Shown here: one piece after another, positions 1 to 7,049 of the stretch
Layout of the letters: the number at the start of each line of letters is the position of its first letter
Position numbering within the stretch: position 1 is the stretch's first letter
Assembly: GCA_964447175.1 (NCBI GenBank)
Contig: CAYURP010000038.1
Location: 1-26,224 of the forward strand
DNA: 26,224 bases
From: CAYURP01 sp964447175
GTDB taxonomy: Bacteria; Zixibacteria; MSB-5A5; SM23-73-2
Reading direction: 5' to 3'
Made by a program: the position numbers and the translations under genes
The notes under the pieces: model-generated
The model's input: the letters and a program-made list of their open reading frames with translations, nothing else
Told to the model about the DNA's origin: nothing
The model's database searches: none

Positions 1-240
1 AGGAAGGCTTCAGCCTTCCATCTATAAGGCAGCACAAGCTGTCTCCCGGAACGGGCAGGCAACCTGTGATAATAAAATTGGTTTTCCAGAACCTAACTTA
101 AGTTAGGTTCTGGTATCCTTTTTTCCCTTCCCATCCACTGGAGTTTACCCTTCCCCTCCCCTGGAAAACTAAAGTTTTCCTCTACATTTTAGCTCGCATG
201 CTGGGCACCCTGCCCAGCTAATTTCATGGATTTATAAAGT
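1..240. repeat. Palindrome-rich intergenic region upstream of tRNA-Arg
   Basis: No coding region is seen here. Several perfect inverted repeats lie one after another: GGAAGGCT/AGCCTTCC at 2-19, a 28-base perfect palindrome at 86-113, GGAAAACT/AGTTTTCC at 163-180, and GCTGGGCA/TGCCCAGC at 200-218. Between 28 and 68 there are three short potential hairpins (CAGC/GCTG, CCCG/CGGG, CAGG/CCTG), which could be the 3' end of a structured RNA that starts outside the window. The stretch from about 219 to 285 holds nothing I recognise. The palindromes may be terminators of a gene to the left or members of small palindromic repeat families. Confidence 0.6.
86..121 (+). terminator. Long palindrome followed by a T-rich run, probable terminator
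   Basis: A 14-base arm at 86-99 pairs perfectly with 100-113, and the hairpin is followed by TATCCTTTTTT. This is the form of a rho-independent terminator for a plus-strand transcript entering from the left. The core CCTAACTTAAGTTAGG recurs in a diverged form at 19531-19552, so it could instead be a dispersed palindromic element. Confidence 0.55.
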
Positions 241-285
241 CTGGTAAGCTACCGATTTTATTAATGCCAATGAGATTATTTTGAC

Positions 286-314
286 TTGCAAATCGGATTT
301 TCAAACAGTATAAT
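286..314 (+). promoter_or_regulatory. Sigma-70 type promoter of tRNA-Arg/tadA
   Basis: A -35-like TTGCAA at 286-291 and a perfect -10 TATAAT at 309-314 are separated by 17 bases. Transcription would start near 321, about 26 bases before the mature tRNA-Arg 5' end. An overlapping TTGACT at 281-286 is too far from the -10 (22 bases) to be the -35. Confidence 0.7.
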
Positions 315-346
315 AAACGGGTATTGTGAGGGAAAAAAGATCATAT

Positions 347-420
347 GCGCCCATAGCTCAATTGGATAGAGCATCTGACTACGGATCAGAAGGTTGCAGG
401 TTCGACTCCTGCTGGGCGTA
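347..420 (+). tRNA. tRNA-Arg (anticodon ACG)
   Basis: The acceptor stem GCGCCCA (347-353) pairs with TGGGCGT (413-419), and A420 is the discriminator. The D arm is AGCTCAATTGGATAGAGC. The anticodon stem TCTGA/TCAGA encloses the loop CTACGGA, giving anticodon ACG. The T arm contains GTTCGACTC. CCA is not encoded. A34 of this tRNA is the classical substrate of TadA, whose gene starts 51 bases downstream. Confidence 0.97.
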
Positions 421-471
421 TCTTTGCTAAAAGATTCAGCATCTTTTGATATTTTCAAAAGGAGAAAGCTC

Positions 472-981
472 TTGGAACAAGATCTAAATCAGGATCAATA
501 CTGGATGCAGGCAGCTTTGAAGGAATCTGAAAAAGCCCTTAAGAAAAAAGAGGTGCCCGTTGGTGCGGTGGTGGTTTACCAGAATAAGATAATCGGCAGA
601 GGGCACAACCAGGTAGAGACTCTGAATGATGCTACTGCCCACGCTGAGATATTAGCCATAGGAGCTGCTTCAAATTTCTTAGGTTCCTGGAGACTTTCAG
701 ATGCCTCCATCTATGTAACAGTTGAGCCCTGTATTATGTGTGCCGGTGCTATAATCTTATCCAGACTGGATAAGTTAATTTTCGGAGTGTATGATCTCAA
801 AGCAGGTGCCTGCGGCTCTCTGTATAATTTGCCCCAGGATATAAGATTGAATCATCAGGTGAAAATCACATCCGGAGTTCTCGAGGAACAATGCCAAAGC
901 ATTATCAAAGCTTTTTTTGAGCAGCTCAGAAAATCCGAAGAGGTCAAACAGGAAAATGAAAGAAAATATGAAAAGACCTGA
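472..981 (+). CDS. tadA: tRNA-specific adenosine deaminase TadA
   Basis: TadA is a zinc enzyme that deaminates wobble adenosine 34 of tRNA-Arg(ACG) to inosine, so that one tRNA reads CGU, CGC and CGA. From a TTG start at 472 the protein is 169 residues, the usual TadA length. It has the HAE zinc/proton-shuttle motif (His57, Glu59) and PCIMC (Cys87, Cys90). With this start the residue numbers coincide with those of E. coli TadA. GGAG at 461-464 sits seven bases before the TTG, which decides the start against an in-frame ATG inside the tRNA at 394. The substrate tRNA gene lies just upstream, probably in the same transcript. The next gene overlaps the 3' end by about 26 bases. Confidence 0.95.
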   Translation: MEQDLNQDQYWMQAALKESEKALKKKEVPVGAVVVYQNKIIGRGHNQVETLNDATAHAEILAIGAASNFLGSWRLSDASIYVTVEPCIMCAGAIILSRLDKLIFGVYDLKAGACGSLYNLPQDIRLNHQVKITSGVLEEQCQSIIKAFFEQLRKSEEVKQENERKYEKT

Positions 982-1444
982 TCCAGAGTCGGTTCATTTT
1001 AAAACCATCTATCTGGGAATCATAATGAACGTCTTTGTGCCTGCCCTTCTGGTGATTCTGGGAATTTTCCTGCGAAACAGAGGAATAGGCACAAGCCCCA
1101 TCAAGAGCTTAAACCTTATGCTTATCATACTTTTCATAGTCAGCGCCACCGAAGTCTTTTTCGTCTTTTTCTTCAGGAAAAAGTTCTTCTCAGGTGGGAA
1201 TCAACAAAAAGAAAAAGCCAGTATAAAAACAGGCACAGAGGATGATTTCACAAGATACAGCCTGATCATTTACTCTATGTGTCTCAGTCCCACCATTTAC
1301 GGGTTTGTATATTATCTCCTGGGTGGAACCCTGCAGTGGTTTGTGATATTTGCCTGTGTCACCCTGATCTGTTTCAGGTTTTTCAAGCCCGGCTTAGAGC
1401 AGTTAAAAAAATTTATAAGATATGAAGATCAGAATGTGGAATGA
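956..1444 (+). CDS. Small four-helix membrane protein of unknown function
   Basis: I do not recognise this protein. From the ATG at 956 it has 162 residues and four likely membrane helices, at about 16-38, 52-73, 100-122 and 125-142. A charged loop of roughly 25 residues (KKFFSGGNQQKEKAS region) lies between the second and third. The start overlaps the tadA 3' end in another frame, indicating translational coupling. Other starts are possible at 917 and 968; the Shine-Dalgarno is not decisive (GAGG at 940-943 is 12 bases from 956). The C-terminus is charged and presumably cytoplasmic. Nothing in the sequence links it to tRNA modification. Confidence 0.7.
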   Translation: MKENMKRPDPESVHFKTIYLGIIMNVFVPALLVILGIFLRNRGIGTSPIKSLNLMLIILFIVSATEVFFVFFFRKKFFSGGNQQKEKASIKTGTEDDFTRYSLIIYSMCLSPTIYGFVYYLLGGTLQWFVIFACVTLICFRFFKPGLEQLKKFIRYEDQNVE

Positions 1445-1453
1445 AAATGAATT

Positions 1454-1506
1454 GGAGAGGTGCCGAGGCGGTCTTGCCCGCCTATGGCGGAAAAACCAGT
1501 GTTTGA
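1454..1506 (+). repeat. Decayed tRNA-Ser 5' fragment interrupted by a palindrome (copy A)
   Basis: The stretch starts with GGAGAGGTGCCG, identical to the 5' end of the real tRNA-Ser at 2250. It continues with GGCGGTCTTG, matching the anticodon-arm 5' side, then a GC palindrome (CCGCCTATGGCGG), then AAAAACC. The 3' half of a tRNA is absent. It is the most distant of four such relics and lies between the membrane protein and the GIY-YIG gene. Confidence 0.7.
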
Positions 1507-1565
1507 AGTAAATTAAGAAAGACAGATAAATCGTATCTTTTAAAAAGGATTCCCGAAGCTATATT

Positions 1566-1856
1566 ATGCAAACCTACCAAACATATGTTTTACTAAGCGA
1601 AAAAGATGACCATTTCTATATAGGTATGACTTCCTTTTTACAAAGACGGGTGTATCAACATAACATGGGAAAAGTAAAATCTACTAAAGCTCGCCGTCCA
1701 TTCAAACTCTTCTATTATGAAGAATACCAGGATAAAATTGTCGCAAGAAAAAGAGAAATCTTTTTGAAAAGTGGGCAGGGTCGTCTTTTTTTGCAGAGGA
1801 AATTTAAGAGATCAACAAAAAGTGAGGAAACAATAAAAAACCTTGCGTCTTTATAA
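1566..1856 (+). CDS. GIY-YIG domain protein (single-domain, YhbQ/UvrC-N-like)
   Basis: The protein has 96 residues and is essentially one GIY-YIG nuclease domain. The GIY position reads YVL (7-9), YIG is at 18-20, and the conserved arginine of helix 1 is Arg28. Glu64, in the RKREIFLK segment, fits the metal-binding glutamate. The short single-domain members of this family are widespread and mostly uncharacterised; a DNA-cleaving or structure-specific role is only inferred from the fold. The Shine-Dalgarno is weak (AAAAGGA, about 20 bases before the ATG). The gene sits between tRNA-Ser relics. That is suggestive because GIY-YIG domains occur in mobile-element nucleases, but it is not proof of mobility. 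Confidence 0.85.
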   Translation: MQTYQTYVLLSEKDDHFYIGMTSFLQRRVYQHNMGKVKSTKARRPFKLFYYEEYQDKIVARKREIFLKSGQGRLFLQRKFKRSTKSEETIKNLASL

Positions 1857-1910
1857 ATATCAAAGTAAATTCTGTCGTTTTTAATTTATTTAGTACAATG
1901 AAGCATTATT

Positions 1911-2237
1911 TTTCAGATAGGTATATGAATGGTCTCGCCCACCTATGGCGGAAAAACCGCTGTTTGAATGAGTTGAATATGAAATATTTCTCGGAGAGAT
2001 GTCCGCCTGAGACGGATTCACCTTTGGTTGAAACTGGCGGTCTCGCCCGCCGGAGGTGGGGTCCGCCTATGGCGGAAAAACCGTTGTTTGAATGAAATGA
2101 ACATGAAATTGTATTTTCGGAGAGGTGCCGGAGTGGTCTTGCCCGCCTGAGGCGGGTCCACCCAAGGTGGAAACTGACGGTCTCGCCCACCAGAGGTGGG
2201 TCCGCCTATGGCGGAAAAACCGTTGTTTTAATGAATA
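1911..2237 (+). repeat. Tandem array of palindrome-interrupted tRNA-Ser relics (copies B, C, D)
   Basis: Three degenerate copies occur at about 1914-1970, 1992-2097 and 2118-2237. Each contains pieces of the 5' part of the functional tRNA-Ser(CGA) at 2250 (TCGGAGAGGTGCCGGAGTGG, then CTGAC, then GGTCTCG). GC palindromes such as CCCGCCTGAGGCGGG, CCACCAGAGGTGG and CCGCCTATGGCGG interrupt the D-arm and the anticodon loop. Every copy resumes with AAAAACCG and is followed by a related AT-rich spacer (TTGTTTGAATGA, then ATGAAAT). No copy has the T arm or the 3' acceptor strand, so none can be a working tRNA. Open frames across the array are by-products of the repeats. Confidence 0.8.
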
Positions 2238-2249
2238 TAAAATTTTTTC

Positions 2250-2335
2250 GGAGAGGTGCCGGAGTGGCTGAACGGGGCGGTCTCGAAAACCGCTTTCCGC
2301 ATTGCGGAACGGGGGTTCGAATCCCTCCCTCTCCG
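2250..2335 (+). tRNA. tRNA-Ser (anticodon CGA)
   Basis: The acceptor GGAGAGG (2250-2256) pairs with CCTCTCC (2328-2334), and G2335 is the discriminator, as expected for serine tRNAs. The anticodon stem GCGGT/ACCGC encloses CTCGAAA, giving CGA. A long variable arm (TTCCGCATTGCGGAA) is diagnostic of class II serine tRNA. The T loop is TTCGAAT. CCA is not encoded. This is the intact copy of the array to its left. Confidence 0.97.
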
Positions 2336-2433
2336 CTGTGTTTTTTTAATCTCTTTTTGGTTGATTGTATCTTATTTTATTATTACTAAAATTAACTTCT
2401 CAACAACAGAATAATTTTAGCAAGCTTTAAATC

Positions 2434-2463
2434 ACGCAGGTCGTGTCTGTAAACGACCTGCGT
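2434..2463 (-). terminator. Strong hairpin downstream of the lipid operon
   Basis: ACGCAGGTCGT (2434-2444) pairs perfectly with ACGACCTGCGT (2453-2463) around an eight-base loop. It lies 28 bases past the stop of the last minus-strand gene. The following run in the minus direction (GATTTAAAG) is poor in T, so it is either a weak or factor-assisted terminator or a 3'-end stabilising hairpin. Confidence 0.5.
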
Positions 2464-2490
2464 AATTTTCTAATGCACGGTTTATATCTT

Positions 2491-3426
2491 TTAGGCACAC
2501 TCCAACACTTTCTCCGACCTGTCGGGCACATACAGGTTCCCCTGCTTGATAAAAGATTTCTCAGGATCCGGAGAGCCGGTGATCTCCGCGGTGGCGAAGA
2601 AGTAGCTGTCTTCAACGTCCTCTGATCCACAATACATCCAGTTTGTCTCCCGCATGCTCAGGATTTTGACGTTGCTGTAGCCCAGACGAAACAGTATCTC
2701 TTTCATCTTCTCAGGTGAACATCCAAAGGTCAAGGGTTCCTGAACAGAAGCACAGAGCTTCAGTAGTTCTCGATTACCTTTGTAGTCAGTTTCATCATCA
2801 ATTAGCTCAGGAGGAATAAAATCTAAAATTAAACGGTTGCCCCTTCCCAGCTCTGCTAACCGCCCCAGAGTCTCCTCGACTATGTCCTGGTTCAGAAACA
2901 GGGTCACAGCTTCCCAGATAAAGAGGGTCTTCTTATGCCTTTGGAAACCTGCTTTTGTGAGCTTGTCAGTAATAGAGTCCTGGGAGAAGTCGATGGACAC
3001 ATAGGTAACGTTTTCCGGCAGTTTACCTAAAATTCTTCGGGTCAGAGTCTTCTTTATTACCTGTGTGGAATTCAAGTCCAGCTCAAAGATCTTTGCCTCT
3101 TTGAATTCAGACAGACGCAAAAAGCGGCTGTCATAACCAGCGCCTAAAAGCACTACCTGCTGGAAACCCTGATTCAGGCACTCACGGGCATAGTCGTCCA
3201 TATATCGGGCTCGCAGGACAATTGCCTTTCGGACAGATGGGTTTATCGCCTGCATCCATCCTACTACCTTCATTCCGATCTCCCCGGCATAATATTTTGC
3301 CAGGGGATCCTCAATTACCCTCTGTTCGGGCGGCAGGGTATACTCAAATGCCTTGGCTCCTGCGGACCAGCGGGCAAATATAAAACCGCAGGATTTCTCG
3401 ATGGTCTTGCTATAGATGGCCTTCAT
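2491..3426 (-). CDS. Leucine carboxyl methyltransferase-family (PF04072-like) SAM methyltransferase
   Basis: The protein has 311 residues. The signature is VVLLGAGYDSRFLRL at 91-105 (SAM-binding motif I of the PPM1/LCM/TIGR00027 group), preceded by RARYMDDY at 72-79 and followed by FELDL and SIDFSQ. Bacterial members methylate carboxyl or hydroxyl groups of small molecules; the substrate cannot be read from sequence. GGAGG lies eight bases before the ATG. It is the last gene of the lipid operon, 17 bases after the CDP-alcohol phosphatidyltransferase. A lipid-linked or head-group substrate is a reasonable inference but no more. Confidence 0.85.
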   Translation of the reverse strand: MKAIYSKTIEKSCGFIFARWSAGAKAFEYTLPPEQRVIEDPLAKYYAGEIGMKVVGWMQAINPSVRKAIVLRARYMDDYARECLNQGFQQVVLLGAGYDSRFLRLSEFKEAKIFELDLNSTQVIKKTLTRRILGKLPENVTYVSIDFSQDSITDKLTKAGFQRHKKTLFIWEAVTLFLNQDIVEETLGRLAELGRGNRLILDFIPPELIDDETDYKGNRELLKLCASVQEPLTFGCSPEKMKEILFRLGYSNVKILSMRETNWMYCGSEDVEDSYFFATAEITGSPDPEKSFIKQGNLYVPDRSEKVLECA

Positions 3427-3443
3427 TTTGGGACCTCCATTTT

Positions 3444-4157
3444 TTAAAAGGTTCTGTCAAATACCGGTTTAATTATCCCTATGCTCAAAAACATAGGATA
3501 AATGAAAAGCTGTATACCAATTACAGAAAGCATCATCCAGTAGATCACAGGAGGGGCAGATTTTAGAAGTATGAAAACTGGTATGAAAAAGGCTGCGGTC
3601 AGATAATTGGTGATGCTTTTATACCCCGGCTTCCAATGAGTGGTAACCAGGCTGGTGATGGGATATCTAACAGGTGAAATACACAGGGCGATCAAAACAG
3701 CGGTATAAATGGTTGCATAAATCGCCGGTGAATCCAAAAAGTAGAAGAGAAACACGGAAAAGAAAACAGGAGGAGCACCCACTGAATATCCCTTAGAAAG
3801 AAAAGTCTCCTTTCGGGAGTATTTCCAGGAGGCAGCCATAGTTGCGAAAACGACCAGATATACCCCAAAACCAGGAAGAAATACTCCTTGCTTTAAGAAA
3901 AGCATCATAGGCACAAAGGTGAGCCCTACCAAGTCGGTGATAATGTCTAAGATTTCACCTGAGGTACCAGGGAATTTATCTTTTATCTTAAGCTGGCGGG
4001 CAAGTGTGCCATCAGTTCGGTCAACTAATAAAACCAAAAGGCAAAAGCGAGCAGCGCTGTGATAGTGTCCCTCGAACATGGCAATCAGTGCTAAAGCTGC
4101 AAATGCCAATCCAATCAAGGTCCAGATATGAGGTAAATAGTAAAGATACTTTTTCAT
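3444..4157 (-). CDS. CDP-alcohol phosphatidyltransferase, phosphatidylcholine synthase-like
   Basis: This integral membrane enzyme of 237 residues carries the CDP-alcohol phosphotransferase motif, with Asp46, Asp49-Gly50, Ala53-Arg54, Gly67, Asp71 and Asp75. The gap between AR and the glycine is longer than in the common PgsA/PssA form. The segment ARQLKIKDKFPGTSGEILD, followed soon by TFVP, resembles phosphatidylcholine synthase (Pcs), which joins choline directly to CDP-diacylglycerol. The length also fits Pcs (about 240). Seven to eight hydrophobic segments are visible. AAGGAGG precedes the ATG. The gene for the CDP-DAG-forming enzyme lies 13 bases upstream, so substrate and consumer are encoded together. 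Another alcohol acceptor (inositol, serine, glycerol) is possible. Confidence 0.85.
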   Translation of the reverse strand: MKKYLYYLPHIWTLIGLAFAALALIAMFEGHYHSAARFCLLVLLVDRTDGTLARQLKIKDKFPGTSGEILDIITDLVGLTFVPMMLFLKQGVFLPGFGVYLVVFATMAASWKYSRKETFLSKGYSVGAPPVFFSVFLFYFLDSPAIYATIYTAVLIALCISPVRYPITSLVTTHWKPGYKSITNYLTAAFFIPVFILLKSAPPVIYWMMLSVIGIQLFIYPMFLSIGIIKPVFDRTF

Positions 4158-4170
4158 TTTGGTCCTCCTT

Positions 4171-4911
4171 TCATCTGAAGATTAAAAATTTTGTCCAATA
4201 GAAAACTGGAGCGGTTAATATCAGACTGTCAAAGCGATCCAAAATGCCACCATGCCCCGGAAGAATGCCGGAGAAGTCTTTAATTCCCATCCTTCTTTTT
4301 ATGTATGAGAAAAGTAGATCTCCCCCAGTAGCTGATGCAGATATTATCAAAGCCAATACAACAAGGTGTAAAGAATTTGCACCCGAAAGCAGGAATTTCA
4401 GCAACAAGGAGATAGCTACTGTTGAGAGGATACCGCCAATTAAGCCTTCCCGAGTTTTACCCGGGCTTAAATCGGGACAAAGTTTGTGATTTCCCAGGAG
4501 TTTTCCCCAGAGCTGGGAGAAACTGTCAGTTGTGGCTACCAGAAGAAAGACAAATGCAAAACCAGAAAACCATGGGGTTGTGTTCTGAAACAGCAAATGC
4601 CCCAAACATAAGATCAAAAAGAAAAAGAATGTTAGAGAAAGAACAAAGGGATATGCACTTTTGTGTCTTAGATTTCGATAAAGCTCCAGAGAACCTGCAA
4701 CTGATATTGCACTTAAGATCAAGGCTAATAGCAAACGGGAAGAATATGCCAGGGTAAGCAAAGAAACAACGAGGAGAAGATAAATCCCATACTTGGTCCA
4801 ATCCGTGTTTTTATTCAAAGAGTCAGGTTGCCGAAACCTATGAGACAATGCTATTAACAATGCCCCGAAAGTAAACAGGCTGCCTATGATTATCATCAGT
4901 TTGATCTGCAT
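4171..4911 (-). CDS. cdsA: Phosphatidate cytidylyltransferase (CdsA-type)
   Basis: CdsA-type enzymes convert phosphatidic acid and CTP to CDP-diacylglycerol in the inner membrane. The C-terminal family signature is complete: S202, KRR (205-207), KD (211-212), then GILPGHGGILDRFD at 215-228. The internal SPGKTREG motif is at 149-156. From the ATG at 4911 it has 246 residues with about seven membrane segments. AGGAGAGG precedes this ATG by seven bases, so the longer TTG start at 4941 is rejected. The start is one base after the lipid kinase stop, so translation is tightly coupled. It probably takes phosphatidate made by the neighbouring kinase and feeds the next gene's product. It could be a second, specialised CdsA in addition to a housekeeping copy elsewhere. 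Confidence 0.92.
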   Translation of the reverse strand: MQIKLMIIIGSLFTFGALLIALSHRFRQPDSLNKNTDWTKYGIYLLLVVSLLTLAYSSRLLLALILSAISVAGSLELYRNLRHKSAYPFVLSLTFFFFLILCLGHLLFQNTTPWFSGFAFVFLLVATTDSFSQLWGKLLGNHKLCPDLSPGKTREGLIGGILSTVAISLLLKFLLSGANSLHLVVLALIISASATGGDLLFSYIKRRMGIKDFSGILPGHGGILDRFDSLILTAPVFYWTKFLIFR

Positions 4912-4912
4912 C

Positions 4913-5836
4913 TTATGACCTCTCCTTTTGAGCTGGAACAATTAGCTTCAGAGCTTCAGGAATAATCCGAATGTTGAACCGGGTTCCCTGCTGAATTATT
5001 TCTCCGTCTCCAAAAAATGCCAAAGGCTTCTCACTTGAGACAACCAGCTTGTTTGCCTGCCAGGTGCTGACTGAGGAGGAATGGACATGCTTTCCAAAAG
5101 TCACCTTCAAAAGAGTTGATAGAATCTGCAAACGGCTTTTGGAATTTCCGATCAGGCAGACATCGAACCTGCCATCGCTGTTTAAAGCCTCTGGTGACAT
5201 CAAAAGGTGCTTACCCAAAAATGGTTGATTGTTCAACATCAGCGAAAGTGAATCAGCATAAATTGAGCTGCCATTCCATCTGACCTTTAAAAAGTTTTCT
5301 TTTCTTTTTTTCATCAAAATTGCATAGAGAACAGCTAAGATATAAATCTTGCTTCCCAGAAGTTGACCCAGCAGTTTCCCGATGATATTTTTATACTTTA
5401 TCCGATTGGCGATTCTGATGACCTCTGAAGGGAACCCCAAGCCTCCAGAAGTTACGTAATAGCGATTATTAACTTCGATTACGTCAGTAGATTGCAGATT
5501 CCAGTTTAAAATGACTTCGCAAGCTTTGTCCGGATCTTCTGGTATTCCGCAGAATGTAGCCAAATCGTTTGCCGTCCCTGTAGGAATTATACCCAGAGCA
5601 ATATCAGTGCCTACGATACCATTTAGCACCTCGTTTATTGTTCCATCGCCACCCACTGCAACAATCGTATCCACATTCTCTTCAACTGCCTTCCTGGCAA
5701 TTTCAGTAGCATGTTGAGGATAGGCAGTATCCTCAATGTCCACATAATATTGCCTGAGTTTTTCTTTCAACATTGATTCCAGATACCTGGGGCTGCAGTT
5801 TTTTGATTTTGGATTTATGATGACTTTGATTTTCAT
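4913..5836 (-). CDS. Diacylglycerol/lipid kinase, YegS-DgkB type (DAGK catalytic domain)
   Basis: The enzyme phosphorylates a lipid hydroxyl, typically diacylglycerol to phosphatidate. GGDGT is at 62-66 (nucleotide binding and catalysis), GTANDLA at 87-93, and VINPKS at 5-10 near the N-terminus, all standard for the family. From the ATG at 5836 it has 307 residues. GAAGGAAA precedes this start at a good distance, while the upstream in-frame ATG at 5851 has none. It lies between the reductase and cdsA in one operon. Related kinases act on ceramide or other lipids, so diacylglycerol is the default rather than a proven substrate. Confidence 0.9.
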   Translation of the reverse strand: MKIKVIINPKSKNCSPRYLESMLKEKLRQYYVDIEDTAYPQHATEIARKAVEENVDTIVAVGGDGTINEVLNGIVGTDIALGIIPTGTANDLATFCGIPEDPDKACEVILNWNLQSTDVIEVNNRYYVTSGGLGFPSEVIRIANRIKYKNIIGKLLGQLLGSKIYILAVLYAILMKKRKENFLKVRWNGSSIYADSLSLMLNNQPFLGKHLLMSPEALNSDGRFDVCLIGNSKSRLQILSTLLKVTFGKHVHSSSVSTWQANKLVVSSEKPLAFFGDGEIIQQGTRFNIRIIPEALKLIVPAQKERS

Positions 5837-5855
5837 TGTAATTTCCTTCATTGTG

Positions 5856-6998
5856 TTATGCTGCGCATTTTAAACTCTTTCCCCAATCGGCCTCAATGCA
5901 GTACCGCAGTATGTTTTGGATGTAGCTTCTGAATTCAGGAGGAGTAATGTTAGTTCCTTTTAAAGCTGTGAGTGTATTGAAATTATCAAAGGCTCTTTCT
6001 CCGGATAGGTATGGTTCAAAAGGCTCCATGGCTTGCAGGACTCTCCTGGTATGGCTACGAGCAAATGGTTTTAGTTTATGACACAGCTCCGCCGGTACAA
6101 ACTTGATTTGAGGAGTGTACTGATCCAATGCTTTCTGATTGAAAAAATCAGAAGCCAGATCGACTACCTCCCCTGTGGTGGGTGACTTTTCTTGATTGGC
6201 TGTGAGATGATAAGTTTTACCCACGCATCCATTATTGTTAAAAAAGATATGGTTGATAGCATCGCAGACAAAATCCACTGGCACCACGTCCAGAGGCGTG
6301 TATCGAGAACCCGGTAGTATTTTGATAATCCCCCGATAGATGAGTTTCAAAGGGACGTACAAAACATTGAACGCAGTGGTCTTGCCAGTTCTGGAGTCAC
6401 CCACAATGATGCTCGGTCTGAAAATCGTAAGGGGCAATTCACTCATTAGACCCTGTACATATTTCTCTGATTCGAATTTCGTTTGCTCGTAGGTATTGTC
6501 AAACTGCTGTCCGCAGTCTAACTCATCTTCAAAAATCTTGCCTTCCCGGTTTCCGGAAACATAGGCAGTGCTGATATAAGCCACCCGCTGAAGTTGTCCA
6601 TTTTTCTGAGCGGATTTAGCTAATTCCAGAACATTCTTGGTGCCTTCGCAGTTGACCTTACGGGCGCACTCCAAAGGAAGCTGAAATTGAACCGTTGCTG
6701 CGGAATGAATGATATGGGTTATCTTTTTTGCAATTCTTTTATATACAGATTTGGAGAGTCCCAATCTTTCCAAGGTGATATCGCCTCTGATCGCCTGGAT
6801 GCGCTGTTTTGCCAGGTTAAAATCAATCTCTTCCCGCATTTCCCAAAGTATCTCGTCCACTCGCCGTTCAGCTTGAATGTCAGATTCGCCCCGAATGAGC
6901 AGAATCAATCTTGAAGTATTATCATTTTTCAGAATTCTTGAAATAAGATTACTTCCCACTAAGCCGGTAGCTCCTGTAAGAAAAATGACCTTTTTCAT
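5856..6998 (-). CDS. NAD(P)-binding reductase of the thioester/fatty-acyl reductase type (PF07993-like)
   Basis: An extended SDR of 380 residues. The Rossmann motif TGATGLVG is at 8-15. The active-site Ser/Thr lies in AYISTAYVSG (140-149), and the YxxxK pair is Tyr170/Lys174. The pattern HSAATVQFQLP and the FRPSIIVGDSRTG segment are typical of the Male-sterility/NAD_binding_4 group, which reduces acyl thioesters to aldehydes or alcohols. GGAGAAAG precedes the ATG at 6998, so the longer in-frame start at 7043 is unlikely. As part of a phospholipid operon it may supply fatty aldehyde or alcohol, or modify a lipid head or chain. A sugar-epimerase role is less likely but not excluded. Confidence 0.8.
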   Translation of the reverse strand: MKKVIFLTGATGLVGSNLISRILKNDNTSRLILLIRGESDIQAERRVDEILWEMREEIDFNLAKQRIQAIRGDITLERLGLSKSVYKRIAKKITHIIHSAATVQFQLPLECARKVNCEGTKNVLELAKSAQKNGQLQRVAYISTAYVSGNREGKIFEDELDCGQQFDNTYEQTKFESEKYVQGLMSELPLTIFRPSIIVGDSRTGKTTAFNVLYVPLKLIYRGIIKILPGSRYTPLDVVPVDFVCDAINHIFFNNNGCVGKTYHLTANQEKSPTTGEVVDLASDFFNQKALDQYTPQIKFVPAELCHKLKPFARSHTRRVLQAMEPFEPYLSGERAFDNFNTLTALKGTNITPPEFRSYIQNILRYCIEADWGKSLKCAA

Positions 6999-7049
6999 CG
7001 TAGTCTTTCTCCACACTTTTTTAGCATATAAATCAAACATCACTTATCC

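Noticed and set aside
1898..2190. Open frames on both strands across the repeat array
   Set aside because: They are made of the palindromic/tRNA-derived repeats, have proline/arginine-rich repetitive translations, and lack ribosome sites.
1454..2237. CRISPR-like array
   Set aside because: Copies differ in length, spacers resemble each other, and the conserved part is tRNA-Ser sequence with palindromes. No cas genes are present.
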